Part shown: in pieces, positions 1-10,400 of the stretch
How the letters are laid out: the number at the start of each line of letters is the position of its first letter
How positions within the stretch are numbered: position 1 is the first letter of the stretch
From: Deltaproteobacteria bacterium
GTDB taxonomy: Bacteria > Desulfobacterota > Desulfarculia > Adiutricales > Adiutricaceae
Assembly (NCBI GenBank): GCA_031279515.1
Contig: JAITII010000113.1
Location: 1 to 56,094, forward strand
DNA length: 56,094 nt
Direction of reading: 5' to 3'
Position numbers and translations under genes: made by a program
The notes under the pieces: model-generated
Seen by the model: only the letters and a program-made list of their open reading frames with translations
Told to the model about the DNA's origin: nothing
Database searches by the model: none

Positions 1-315
1 TCAAAAAATGTTGGTCATATTATACCACTCGCCGTAGATACTGAAGATACCTTTAGAGGACATATCATGGTTTCATTCATGGCTATATGCTTGTATCTTA
101 AACTAAACCAATGCTTTAATGGGCATAACCAATGTTTTAATGGGCATAAAGTTTTTACGGCTAAAAATGCTCTAATGGAGATGAGAAATTTAAAATGTAA
201 AGTCTACGATGATTGTACTCTTGTGAAGGAACCAACTGAAGATATGCGAGAAATTTTAAAAATTGTAGGGATAGATTTACCTGAAAAGATTTCTTTGCCA
301 ATTTATCGCTTGTAG
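1..315 (+). pseudogene. C-terminal part of an IS4-superfamily (IS1634-like) transposase, cut by window start
   Basis: The reading frame is open from base 1 and ends with TAG at 313-315, so the visible part is the C-terminus of a gene that begins outside the window. The peptide has the DTEDTFRGHI block followed by a hydrophobic stretch and a short tail, the pattern seen at the end of IS1634/IS4-type transposases. A 21-bp direct duplication inside the frame (106-126 and 127-147) adds seven residues (NQCFNGH twice) without breaking it. Whether the element is intact cannot be told from this end. The ATG at 67 is an internal Met and probably not the start. Family assignment is by recollection of motif pattern. 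Confidence 0.6.
106..147 (+). repeat. 21-bp tandem duplication inside transposase fragment
   Basis: Two adjacent 21-bp copies (106-126, 127-147) differ at one base (C/T). Both encode NQCFNGH. The duplication keeps the frame. It looks like a replication-slippage event and adds residues not expected in the family. Confidence 0.85.
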
Positions 316-488
316 TAGGAAATAATACAGGTAACTCAGGATAAGGTAATCCTCCCAAACATCATTACCTGGCGGGATTCTATTGTCAATTATGGCGTTT
401 TTGACCTTTTCCACCAAAGGAAAATACAGGATGGTAAGAGAAAGGCCTCCAGGATTTAAAAGCCCTTGCGCCCATAAAATACAGTGGT

Positions 489-521
489 AATAGGGACGGC
501 GGTGTTACCGCCGTCCCTATT
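489..521. repeat. Perfect 15-bp inverted repeat (REP-like hairpin)
   Basis: AATAGGGACGGCGGT, a 3-base loop, then its exact reverse complement. It sits about 70 bp past the cobN stop (minus strand), so it could help end that transcript. There is no T-run on either strand, which argues against a standard intrinsic terminator. It resembles the GC-rich palindromes mobilised by REP-associated (IS200-like) transposases. The rest of 316-588 holds no gene that I can see. Confidence 0.6.
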
Positions 522-588
522 TACGCCTTCTAGTAAGAAAAAGCAAAATGCTAGGCAAGGGGAGTTTGAATAGCTTAGAGTATTTGCT

Positions 589-3500
589 TTATACACCCAA
601 TTGGCCCAAAAACTCGTCCATCTTCTTTTTCCACTTGCCGATTTCCTTGGCAGTCACAATATCTACCGCGCCGCCCTGGAGGTCTCCTCCGAAGGCCTCG
701 GTTGACTCTTCTAAGACCCCTTCCAGGCTCAGGTAGCACTCTTTTAGCTGGGCTAAGAGCTCCGGGTCCGCTTGCCAGAGGCCTCGGCTTTCGGCTTCCA
801 AGAGGCGGCGTCCTATCTCTTCTAAGGCCCAGGGGTTGTTTTCCTCAAAAAAGGCCCGCATTTCCGGATCCAGGAAATAGCTCTTGGTGATTTCGTCAAA
901 GACCTTGTCGTCCACAGCCTTGGTGGTTACCTGCCAACCGAAGGTGTTGGAGACTCGGCGAGAGATCTCGGCGCAGCCTTTGTAGCCATGCTTTTTCATC
1001 TCGCGAACCCAGACAGGGTTAAAAAGGCGGGCCCGAAAGGAGCGGCCAAGCTCTTCTGCCAGTGTGCGCACCTTGATGGCTGTCAGCTCTCTGGTGTCTG
1101 CGCAGTAGTCTTTGACGGCCTTTCCCCTTATCTGAGTGGCGGCAACGGTTAGTCCTCCGGCTCCGGCGAAATAGCCGCCGCAGTTCAAGTAATCCTGCTC
1201 GTCACCAAAGATTTTATGGCTGTTTATATCCACCTTGGAAAGGAGCCTTTTGAAATCCTTGGGAGCGGCCTCCCCAAAGAGCCCGTCCCCGTAAAGGTAG
1301 GCGTTGTGCTGGATATAGATATCCGTAAGGTCTTTTTCGTCCTGCCAGGCGGAGGCCATGACTGCGAAATAGACTCCAGAGGAATAGGTGCCTGGAGCAG
1401 TGGAGTAGATCCTAGAGGAGGCCCTCCTGAAAGAGAGCTCCCTTTGCTCTTCTGTTTCGTTGGGATCAGAGTCAGCCATGTTCTCTAAGGTGTGCTTTTT
1501 GACAAAGTTCTCCTCCACTGGCTCGTCTAAGCGAGAGACCGCCTGGACTGCCCTATCCAGTAAGGCCGCCGCCTCTGGAAAGGAGTCCCTGATGATACCA
1601 GACATGCGCACTGAGACGTCTATCCTTGGGCGCTTTAGCTCTGAAAGGGGTAGGATCTCAAAGCCTATTACCTTGCCTCCGGAATCCCACTGGGGTTTGG
1701 TACCCATGAGCGCCATTATCTCCCCAAAGTCTTCTCCGTCAGCGTGGAGCAGATCGTAGCTAATCCAGAAAAAGGCAATGGATTCAGGGTAACGCCCCTC
1801 CTCATCCAAAAACTTTTTCACCGTCTCTTCTGCCAAGATGGCGCCGGTCCTATAGGCTGCTGCCGTGGGGATGCGATCCGGGTCCTGGGTATAGAAGTTA
1901 CGGCCCGTGGGAAGGACATCCTCTCTGCCTCTACAGATGAGAGCCGATGGTCCAGGGGTTACATAGCCGCCGGAGGCGGCGTTGATAAAGGCTCCCACCT
2001 CGTCGGAGGCGGCCACTCTCGCCTGGATGTCATAGATGCGGTTGGCTATGGAGAGCACCTCCTGGCAGAGCTCACTTGAGTCTTGGGGTAGCTTTGTGAG
2101 CTCTTTAAAGGTTTCCCAGGGAGAGAGGCCCTCTAGCACCTTTTCTGTAAAGCTTAAAGCAATGGCGCTAATTTCTTCCAGGATCTCCCCTCCTGACTTT
2201 TCTCCGTCAACTATCTCTGAAGCCGCCTCAGAGAGCTCACTTAAGGTATAGCCCCTGGTACTGGCAACCAGAGACCTTAAAGATCTGCTCTCCGGGGACT
2301 CGAAGCGTAAGATGGAATAGATAAATTTACTAAGTTCGCTTCCCTCCGGATTCTTGCCCATAGTGTGGAGCCCGTTTTCCACTAAGGAGCTAGCCACCTG
2401 GTGCAATGAATCGCGGAGTTTTTTAGCTAGGATCTGAAAATCATCCATAGCCTGGGACATTTCCTTGGCCATGACGGAAGAGCTTACCTTTTCCCTGATA
2501 ATGGATTCCAGCTCGTTTCTGCGTATGGGGCTGGCTTTAGCCTTGGACCACTCGCCCAAAAGTTCCCGTAATTCTGCCAGTTCCCCATAGAGGCCGGACT
2601 CCATGTGGACGGTCTGCATATGGTCCACTAGGACTGCGTAGGAACGCCTTTTGGCCACCATGCCATGAGCAGTCACATCAGAATTATAGATGTAGATATT
2701 GGGGCTTTCGTGGAGGGCTAGATCCGTAAGGCAAGACTTTGAGAGTCCTACGCTCTTGCCAGGTAAAAATTCCAGATTGCCCAAGGTGCCTACGTGCACT
2801 ATGAGATCAGCTCCAAAGCCCTCCTGCTCCTGCAGCCAGCGATAAGTAGCCAAGTACTGGTGGGGAGGGGGAATGGAGGGATCGTGGAGGATGAGGCATA
2901 CCCTGCCGTCGCAGCGGGCCCCGGCGCAGCCGCGCTTGGGCTGGAGGCAGACAACGGCGTTTTCACCCAAGGGCCTTCCGGTTATAACTATCTTTCCATC
3001 TAAAACCATAGCTGCAGGGACCTCATCTATTTCCTCGCCCGGGGGTCTGCCCCAGGTATCTATCAAAGACTGCTGCACAGGCTCCGGATACTTGGAAAAC
3101 CAGCGCAGATAGTCTTCATTGGGAAGCTCATGGAGGGCCCCTCCCTTTCCCACTATTTCCTGGACTGTAGTCCAGCGGAAGTCACTTATAGCCTTGTGGT
3201 CCATGATGTCTTTTATTATCTCCTCTCCGGAGGCAGGGACCTTTACCTTGTAGCCTGCCTTTTCCATGGAGCTTAAGATATTTTTCAAAGACTCAAAGGG
3301 ATCCAAGCGGGAAGCTATGCCCACTGTGGCCTCCACAGAGGCGCAAGGGGCATTGTGGAGCACAAAGGCAACTTTTCTTTCAGCCGGGCTTTTAGTAGAA
3401 AGGCGCACCCAGGCTGCCACCCTTTTGGCAAAGTGCTCTACGCGTTCCTGATGTGGTCTTCTGGGGCTTTTTGGACCTAAGGCCCCTTCCGCCTTTTCCG

Positions 3501-4545
3501 TACCCCCTATGTAATGGGGCTCTATGGCGCCTTCGAATTCCGGCATTGTGACGGACCAGGAAAGTTCCATGGCTATGCCTGCCGGGTTTTTCTCCCACTC
3601 TAGGTTACTCTGGCGATAGCTAACCACAGGCTGGAGTACCGGGCAGCCAAGCTTTCTAAAAAGCCTCACAGAACCCTTGGCCGGAGAGTCGTCTCCCACA
3701 AAGGATTCACTATCTGCCTCTATATTCTGCGCGCTAAAGTCAAAGGGATTGTCCGAGGCCTTGGTGGTACCACCTGCGAGCTTTACGCCTCCGTGTTGAA
3801 AGAGACTCGTAAGCTTAACTAAGGCTGCAATGCGCCGGCCCTTTTCGCCTATGAAGACATCCTCTAAGAACTTTACTGCCCCTTTGGAGGCCTCGGAGTC
3901 CTCCCCGGAGATGAAGACTGGTAGCACTGCCAAACCCTCATTTTCCAGGCACTTTATGAGCTCTTCTTCCACCTCTGGCTTGTCCACGCACCAGAAATGG
4001 CGGTGGAGCATAAGCCCTACTGTCCCCTTGGAGCCGCCCGCAATTTTGGGGCCGTACCAACTGAGAAAATCTTCCAAAGAGTCATAGGATTTTTCCGGAG
4101 CTAAGGGGTGCCAGAGCCCGAAGGCTGGGACATTTTCCGGAGGAGGCACCTCAAATACGTCTCCCTTGGCTAAGCCCATGAGATATTTCAAGAGGTTTAA
4201 GGCGTTGTCGGGCCCGCCCCGGCGGATGTACTCGTACACCTCCCGGGCGCGGGCCCTATCCACCGTGGATTTGGACCCAGGGCCCTCGTCGTGAAAGGAG
4301 AGCCACACTAGGGGTTTATTCTCCTTTAAGGCCAGGTAATCGTCGTAGAGCTCCTGCCAAAAAGGTTCTTCCGAGGCGCAGACAAGACAGATGTCTGCGC
4401 CTTGGATATCTTCCCCTGCCTTTTTGCGGATTTCAGGGGAATAGAGGGAGCGGCCGGAATAGATGTCTACCCTGGCCTCCGGAAGGTATTGTGCCGCCTC
4501 TGAGAGGTGAGGGTAGAAAGAGGTGGAGAGTATGGCGATTTTCAT
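589..4545 (-). CDS. cobN: CobN-like cobaltochelatase / Mg-chelatase H-type large subunit
   Basis: A protein of 1318 residues, the normal size for CobN/BchH-type chelatase large subunits, which bind a tetrapyrrole and insert metal with help from AAA+ partner subunits. Visible family blocks include H584-x-G-x-x-G-x-LE-F-LPGK(595-597), PTGRNFYTQDPDRIPTAAAY near the start of the last third, and the late STAPGTYSSGVYFAVMASAW block. The ATG at 4545 follows a GAGGAGT ribosome site. It lies 98 bp downstream of a TonB receptor and behind a cobalamin riboswitch, so it is very likely co-transcribed and repressed by B12. No cobS/cobT or chlI/chlD partner is present in the window. It may therefore act in corrinoid or metal handling coupled to uptake rather than in classic aerobic B12 synthesis; related CobN-like proteins (HmuS type) act beside TonB receptors in other anaerobes. 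Function beyond the family is inference. Confidence 0.9.
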   Translation of the reverse strand: MKIAILSTSFYPHLSEAAQYLPEARVDIYSGRSLYSPEIRKKAGEDIQGADICLVCASEEPFWQELYDDYLALKENKPLVWLSFHDEGPGSKSTVDRARAREVYEYIRRGGPDNALNLLKYLMGLAKGDVFEVPPPENVPAFGLWHPLAPEKSYDSLEDFLSWYGPKIAGGSKGTVGLMLHRHFWCVDKPEVEEELIKCLENEGLAVLPVFISGEDSEASKGAVKFLEDVFIGEKGRRIAALVKLTSLFQHGGVKLAGGTTKASDNPFDFSAQNIEADSESFVGDDSPAKGSVRLFRKLGCPVLQPVVSYRQSNLEWEKNPAGIAMELSWSVTMPEFEGAIEPHYIGGTEKAEGALGPKSPRRPHQERVEHFAKRVAAWVRLSTKSPAERKVAFVLHNAPCASVEATVGIASRLDPFESLKNILSSMEKAGYKVKVPASGEEIIKDIMDHKAISDFRWTTVQEIVGKGGALHELPNEDYLRWFSKYPEPVQQSLIDTWGRPPGEEIDEVPAAMVLDGKIVITGRPLGENAVVCLQPKRGCAGARCDGRVCLILHDPSIPPPHQYLATYRWLQEQEGFGADLIVHVGTLGNLEFLPGKSVGLSKSCLTDLALHESPNIYIYNSDVTAHGMVAKRRSYAVLVDHMQTVHMESGLYGELAELRELLGEWSKAKASPIRRNELESIIREKVSSSVMAKEMSQAMDDFQILAKKLRDSLHQVASSLVENGLHTMGKNPEGSELSKFIYSILRFESPESRSLRSLVASTRGYTLSELSEAASEIVDGEKSGGEILEEISAIALSFTEKVLEGLSPWETFKELTKLPQDSSELCQEVLSIANRIYDIQARVAASDEVGAFINAASGGYVTPGPSALICRGREDVLPTGRNFYTQDPDRIPTAAAYRTGAILAEETVKKFLDEEGRYPESIAFFWISYDLLHADGEDFGEIMALMGTKPQWDSGGKVIGFEILPLSELKRPRIDVSVRMSGIIRDSFPEAAALLDRAVQAVSRLDEPVEENFVKKHTLENMADSDPNETEEQRELSFRRASSRIYSTAPGTYSSGVYFAVMASAWQDEKDLTDIYIQHNAYLYGDGLFGEAAPKDFKRLLSKVDINSHKIFGDEQDYLNCGGYFAGAGGLTVAATQIRGKAVKDYCADTRELTAIKVRTLAEELGRSFRARLFNPVWVREMKKHGYKGCAEISRRVSNTFGWQVTTKAVDDKVFDEITKSYFLDPEMRAFFEENNPWALEEIGRRLLEAESRGLWQADPELLAQLKECYLSLEGVLEESTEAFGGDLQGGAVDIVTAKEIGKWKKKMDEFLGQLGV

Positions 4546-4643
4546 GAAGGACTCCTCATAAAAAAGATAAAGCCAGGTTATGATTTCCTTGGGGAAAAAG
4601 CAGAAAGTTTTTTTAATATTTAGTAGGTATCGGCTAAAATCAA

Positions 4644-6497
4644 TTAAAATGACAACTTCACGCCTACAAGTACCTCCCTGGGATTACCCAAGAGGCCATC
4701 TGCGTGCTTGTACTGGACATCCAGGAGATTTTCTCCTTCCAGGTAGAGAACCACATTGCCAAAGTCGTATTCTGCTCGGAGGGAAAAGAGCAGGCGGCCA
4801 GCGACTTTACTTTGGTTTAAGCGATCGGTGAAGCAGCGGTCCCTAAAGTCCGCCTTAATAGCTGTGGAGAAGTGCTCGGTGGGAAACAATAAAATCTCTA
4901 AATTAAAATAGTTCCTGGACTGCCCGGAGATAAAAAGGCCCAGTTCCTTGTCCTTGGCATCTAAAAAGGTGTAGCGGGCCTTTATCACAACTTCTGGGCT
5001 AATGTTCCAGGCTATACCCAGGTCCACGCCCTTATAGATGCTCTCACCTAAGTTCTGGTACTGGCCAACGGGGGCTAGGGCAGGCCGTACGTAGGAGATG
5101 CGGTTTTTTAAAATATTGTAAAAATAAGTGGCGCTTATGCTAAAGCTGTCACTAGGGGAAAGGCTTAAAGACAGAGATTGGCTGGTAACTTTCTCTATAC
5201 CCAGCTCCGGGTTGGGTATAGTTGATGAGGAGTGATTGAAACGCTGCTGGAAGGTGGGGGTGTTTACTGCTTTACTTATTTTGTACACCGCCTCAAAGAT
5301 CCCTTTTTTAAAAGCTAAGCTAAATTCGGGGTTTAAAGAGTTCTCGAAATCACTATTTATATTGTATCGAAGTCCAGCGTTTACGGTTAAGGGAAGTTGG
5401 CCCAATTTATAGCTGCCTGCCCCGAAAAAGTGGATAACTGTCTCACGTTTGCGGCCAAAGCTTTTGCTATCTGCCTCTATGGCCACCGCGCCGGTCCCCA
5501 GGGTTATCCCCACAGGTCCCAGGTTAGTGCTATAGGTTAAAGAATCGCCGTATTCAGCTACTGTGAGAGACTGGTCCAGGTTCCTAGTATGGTCCCAGTT
5601 AGCTGTGGAACCCCTGTTGTAATAGAGGTTGTTGTGGAATCCGTCCCATTGTCCAGAAAGGGTCATGGAAATATTGTTACTCTTTTGATTGGCAAAAGGC
5701 GTAGGAGTTTCCGGGTATCCTGACATGCCCTTTCTTTCCGCCATGGCGTCCAGAGCAAAGAAGAAACTTTTCCCCTCTCCGAAAGAGCGGGCAATCTTAA
5801 AGCCGCCCCGGCGGAGCCGGTTCCAGTTATTTACCTTGTAGCCATTGGAAGACTCATAGCCTGCCTTTGCAGAAAGCCCCCAAGCTCCAAGGGAAAAGGA
5901 GAGGTAGGTATCCGTCTTAAAGGTACTGTAATTGCCGTACCAGGCGCGCAGCTGACCAGAAATTTTTTCTTGGCTCGAAGCCGAAGTATAGATGAGAATA
6001 ACCCCCGCCGAGGCATCCTGGCCGTAGCGCAGGCCCCCTGAGTCCTTTAGGATGATAATCCTGTCAACCGACTGAAGGGATACCATATCGAAGTTAATAG
6101 ACCCGTGGCCAGCAGTGGGATCGTTTAAAGGCGTTCCGTCTACAAATACTCTCACCTTGTTAGAGCCGTGTATGGATACAGACACATGGGTGGCGGAAAC
6201 CCCTGGAACCTGGTTCAAGGCGTCATGAATCTTAACCACTTTCATGGCGCTTATAGCTTCTTTAGTTAATATTATCTGGTTGTCTGCCTCCGTTGCCTCC
6301 CCTAAGACACTTAAAAGATCTGGATCTTCCCCCTCCAAGTCCCCTTGGATGGCGCCGGCGTTTACCTCATGCCCTTGGTCGTCCTGGGCGCAGAGCCTGG
6401 GGGGATATATTGTAAAAAGAGAAAAGAGAAGGAATAAAACAAGAAGACACAGGATTTCAGAAATATCCTGCCACCGGGAAAGTTTGCTATGTTCCAT
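4644..6497 (-). CDS. btuB: TonB-dependent outer-membrane receptor, BtuB-like
   Basis: A 617-residue outer-membrane protein. An N-terminal hydrophobic segment (about residues 15-37, ending LCAQ) is a likely signal sequence. A plug domain follows (about 55-170) with the DALNQVPGV, SIHGSN and VFVDGTPLND blocks, then a beta-barrel ending in the typical terminal Phe (VGVKLSF). Size and plug match the BtuB/cobalamin and small siderophore receptor class, smaller than the second receptor in this window. The gene is the first one after a cobalamin aptamer and terminator on the same strand, which is the main reason to call the substrate a corrinoid. It is followed by cobN. No ExbB/ExbD/TonB genes are in the window, so energy must come from elsewhere in the genome. 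Confidence 0.88.
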   Translation of the reverse strand: MEHSKLSRWQDISEILCLLVLFLLFSLFTIYPPRLCAQDDQGHEVNAGAIQGDLEGEDPDLLSVLGEATEADNQIILTKEAISAMKVVKIHDALNQVPGVSATHVSVSIHGSNKVRVFVDGTPLNDPTAGHGSINFDMVSLQSVDRIIILKDSGGLRYGQDASAGVILIYTSASSQEKISGQLRAWYGNYSTFKTDTYLSFSLGAWGLSAKAGYESSNGYKVNNWNRLRRGGFKIARSFGEGKSFFFALDAMAERKGMSGYPETPTPFANQKSNNISMTLSGQWDGFHNNLYYNRGSTANWDHTRNLDQSLTVAEYGDSLTYSTNLGPVGITLGTGAVAIEADSKSFGRKRETVIHFFGAGSYKLGQLPLTVNAGLRYNINSDFENSLNPEFSLAFKKGIFEAVYKISKAVNTPTFQQRFNHSSSTIPNPELGIEKVTSQSLSLSLSPSDSFSISATYFYNILKNRISYVRPALAPVGQYQNLGESIYKGVDLGIAWNISPEVVIKARYTFLDAKDKELGLFISGQSRNYFNLEILLFPTEHFSTAIKADFRDRCFTDRLNQSKVAGRLLFSLRAEYDFGNVVLYLEGENLLDVQYKHADGLLGNPREVLVGVKLSF

Positions 6498-6728
6498 CCA
6501 AGATCCATTTCGTTTAGGATGAGTTTCTAATTTTTAATAAGCATCGAGTGAGCTTTGGGCTTTGAAAAAAAAGAGGATTTTCACCTGGCAGTGGTAATCC
6601 TATGAAAAAGGCTAAGATTTCATGTTTAATCCTTATTAGTGAATTAAAAATTGTGCATTAAATTCTAGAGCTTGTTTTGCCATGGAAAAAAGGTAAAAAA
6701 GTGTTAAAGCTCCAGAGGCGAAAAAAGA

Positions 6729-6766
6729 GAAAAAAAAATCCCAGATTGAAAAATCAACCTAGGATT
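6729..6766 (-). terminator. Intrinsic terminator of the btuB-cobN riboswitch
   Basis: Read on the minus strand, a 13-bp stem (AATCCTAGGTTGA with TCAATCTGGGATT, two wobble pairs) with a 4-base loop is followed by a run of about nine T. It lies between the aptamer and the btuB start. This is the expected expression platform: B12 binding should favour this stem and stop transcription. Confidence 0.85.
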
Positions 6767-6875
6767 ACCCATTTTTATCCCAGAGCGAAAATGCCTAAGG
6801 ACTTGTAGCAATCGCTACACAAAATATGTAGCAGCCGAACACGGAAGACCTCATCCGTTTTATCTTTAGGCTTTA

Positions 6876-7045
6876 ACAGGAAGGTATTCTGGCTCGCGGG
6901 TGGAGTGAAAAAAATCTCCAAGCCTTCCCAGCCAGCTAGGCCAGTGACTAAAACTCATGGTTTTATGGAGATTTAAAACCCGTTTACAGCGGTGGGTCCG
7001 CCCCGATTTTACGGAGTTCCCTTTTACGCCTTATTGGCTCCTGTC
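6876..7045 (-). promoter_or_regulatory. Cobalamin (B12) riboswitch aptamer upstream of btuB-cobN
   Basis: On the minus strand, conserved blocks occur in order: GGGAACTCCGTAAAATCGG, CCACCGCTGTAA, GTCACTGGCC with GGGAAGGC, and a B12-box-like GAGCCAGAATACCTTCC. A closing P1 stem is formed by ACAGG (7040-7044) with CCTGT (6876-6880). Together with the downstream terminator this supports transcriptional repression of btuB-cobN by adenosyl- or another cobalamin. The ligand form cannot be told by eye. Confidence 0.92.
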
Positions 7046-7466
7046 TTTATTAAATATACGGGATTTGCTAGTTGAAAGCAAGATTTTTGTGTAGGATAAA
7101 AATCCCCCAAATTAGAGTAAGACAAGCGGGAAAAAATATAGTGACAGGCCAAGGGTCCTTTAAAGATGGAAGCCTCGTAAAAGGGGGCATTAACAGGAAA
7201 GCATGCCTATAAGTGAAAAGCTAGCTATAGAGTTATTTGCACTCTAAAACTAGGAAAACCGGCTAAAATCGCTATGAGACCTTGCAGTTTAAAAATTTAT
7301 AGAAATTTTGTAAATTACTATAAATGGTATAAAATAATAAAGTTATAGTTTTATTTATTTATAACACAGCAATAATGTCATCTAAATATCCTTAGTTAAG
7401 ATGTATTTCTGCCATGCTGAGCTGATTAAATTTTTTAGCTACAAAAAGGTAAGTTAAGAAAAGAGA
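7046..7466. other. Intergenic region between riboswitch and pseudokinase gene
   Basis: AT-rich DNA of 421 bp. It should hold the minus-strand promoter of the btuB-cobN unit just upstream of the aptamer and the 3' end of the pseudokinase transcript. I see no gene, and no clear intrinsic terminator for the pseudokinase gene. Confidence 0.5.
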
Positions 7467-10400
7467 TCAATATTCGACGCGCAATGCCTCGCAACGATTA
7501 CTGTCACTGGGGTCCGCGATACAGTAAACAGTACAATAGGAATCTCCAGCATCATTGGGGTTGTTTCTAACGTCAAAAGTAGTAAGTTCATCGTATTTTA
7601 CAGTTATCCGTTCACCATTAACAGTAGTAAAGGCTCTCTCGAAAGCTGTGTCCCCTAAGCGGCCGTAAATTTCGCCAAATTGTCCTGCGACAGCTAAATC
7701 GTATTGATTATCGAAAGGAGATCCGCGTAGGAATTTTTTGAAGTTTTCAAGAACTCTTGGGGTAAATACTGTGGAAAGATCAGCTAGGTTGTTTTCAAAA
7801 ACTTCAGTTATTAACTGCGGTAATTTTTGCGAATAACTTTCAATTGTTACCGCTGTTTTGTGAGGGTCTACGGCATATGCCAACACTAGATGATCAATAT
7901 TAAAATTGGTGGGTTCGGAGTTAAAGAAATAATTGGCTAATTCATGGACCTTAGCAGATGTTGGGTTAAAGTCAATGTAGCTTTGGGTTTGAGTAATGGA
8001 TGCCAGTAAATTTTGTAATTGTGAATTAATTCTCTCTGGTGGGTTATTCCATGTCTTATTTAAGTACATATAAGTTATTGCATTATTTTTTATACAGTAC
8101 CCTGGTGAATCAATTTCTGCAAAGAAATATTGCCTTGCTTGCAGGGTTAATGTTGCTGGCACACCGTACATTTCATCTATGTCAAAGTTAGCGTCACCAA
8201 TAAGATCAATTTCCTCAACAATTGTTGCTCCGTTTGTAGAATATAAGGAAATATGTAAGTAATCTCCTATTTCAATAGTAAGATTTCCGCTGGCACTGTA
8301 TGGTAAAGCTAGAGCCACAGAAGGACAAGCTTCGTAGTTATTAGACGGGTCTTCTCTATAGTCGGGAAAATTACCAAGAGGCGCCGGCCCCAGGCCTTGG
8401 ACCTGAAAGAAAGGAATGGTTCCGGGACGAATTGATGGTTGATTATCAGGTACCTGAGGAGTGGGAACTTCTTCGGGAGCAGCGGGAACTTCTTCGGGAA
8501 CTTCTATGGGAGTTTGAGTTCCACCTAGACTTTCGAATAAGTCTGTACCATTCAAAGATGCCTGGTCAGTTGAAGATGAGTCACCTAAACCAAGAGATGC
8601 CATAAAGTTTCCCAAAATCGGTTCATTATGCCATATTTTACCACCTGCAAAGTCGCCTGCCAAATAAGCGCCTGCAAAAAGGAGAATAAAAATAAGTGGT
8701 AACAATATAGAATAACCTTTGTTGTCTTCTAGTACCGTTTTGGTGCGATAAAAGTCTCCTCCAGTTAAAGCTTTGGTTTTTGCAATTGCATTATCTGCCT
8801 TTTTCTTCACCCAGTTCACACCAAAAAAGCAACTAATGGCAGCGGCAATAAGTAAACTAATAAGAGCAGTTAATATTATTTTATATGGTAAATATCCTTC
8901 GCCTAACAAGATATGTGCGCCGAATCCAAAGATTAAAACCAAAAGGACAGTTATCAATGCCGGTAGTATTAGTTTTCTATACGGCAACCAAAAGAGTCCT
9001 ATAAGTGATGCGCCAAATCCAAGAAATGATGATTGACCATTTTGTATTTTAGAAAATTTCTTGACATAAGATTCTGAGTTTGGCTGTAAATAAGCGGAGT
9101 AAAATGGTCCATCTGCAGCTACATTGCCTTGAGACTGTGTTGGGGCTTGGGTAAAGGCAGCTCCCTGTTGCTGACCCCACTGCTGTCCTTGGGAAGGATC
9201 CCACTGCTGCTGCGGAGGCTGCTGCTGATCCCACTGTTGCTGAGGCTGAACCCCTTGTTGCCCTTGGGAAGGATCCCATTGCTGCTGCGGAGGTTGCTGC
9301 TGAGCCCCTTGCTGTTGCTGAGCCCACTGCTGCTGGGAAGGATCCCACTGCTGCTGCCCCGCTCCTTGCCCTTGGGAAGGATCCCACTGTTGTTGCGGAG
9401 GTTGCTGAGCCCACTGTTGCTGCCCCGCTCCTTGCCCTTGGGAAGGATCCCATTGCTGCTGCGGAGGCTGCTGCTGAGCCCACTGCCCTTGGGAAGGATC
9501 CCACTGTTGCTGCGGAGGCGGCTGCTGATCCCACTGCTGCTGCGGAGCCCCTTGCCCTTGGGAAGGATCCCACTGTTGTTGCGGAGGTTGCTGAGCCCAC
9601 TGCCCTTGGGATGGATCCCACTGTTGCTGCGGAGGCTGCTGCTGATCCCACTGTTGCTGCGGAGCTCCTTGCCCTTGGGAAGGATCCCACTGCTGCTGTG
9701 GTGGCCCTTGCCCTTGTTCGCCCTGTAGAGGTAAGGATGGGGCAACTAATTCTGTTTTTATCTCTTGAGCGGTAGGCTGCTTTTCCAAGGGAGCGAAAAA
9801 CTCGTTTATGCGATTGATGTCACGCTGTAATAGGGAATCATGTATGGCATTATATAAGCCAGGAGACAACTGTCCTTGAAGTCGCGAAAGTCCATATGGC
9901 ACAGGAAGAGTAAAACCCTTTTCAAGAGAAACTGTGCCTGAGGACAAATCTGGTAGTTCAGCTCCAGTAATAACGCGGTACACTAATTTTGTTACGGAAT
10001 AAGCATCAGCTTCTGATACTAGATATTCATTGGTATCGTCTGTGGTATTGCCAACTTTGGAGATAATGGCATTAGCGGACCGCAAATCCAGAATTAATGG
10101 AGTAGCGTTTGGACCCAGTAAAATGTTGTCAAGGCTCAGGTCATGGTGCTTCAAATTGGCGGCAAAATTTTTCGCCATAACTGTAAGTAATTGCTTAAGC
10201 CATGGCTCCACTTCCTCTTCAGTCATTTTGCCATTGGCTTTTTCTTCTAGGATATTTTTTAGTGTCTTTCCATTTAAGAGCGGTCTTACTTTGTAGTAAT
10301 TGTCTTTTTCATCCTTGAAAGATGCCAAAATAGGAGAAACGGAGTGAAAAGTCCCTTGATTTTGGCTATTGCAGTCATCTTGAAATGCATTGAGGCCAGC

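Noticed and set aside
2794..3112. Plus-strand frames opposite cobN
   Set aside because: Shadows of a strongly supported minus-strand gene; no ribosome sites or family features.
9049..9745. Three further long open frames over the Q-rich repeat (two minus, one plus)
   Set aside because: They are side effects of the low-complexity repeat, have S/G- or L/R-only composition and no ribosome sites. The 1053-residue frame continues on both sides of the repeat with normal protein sequence.
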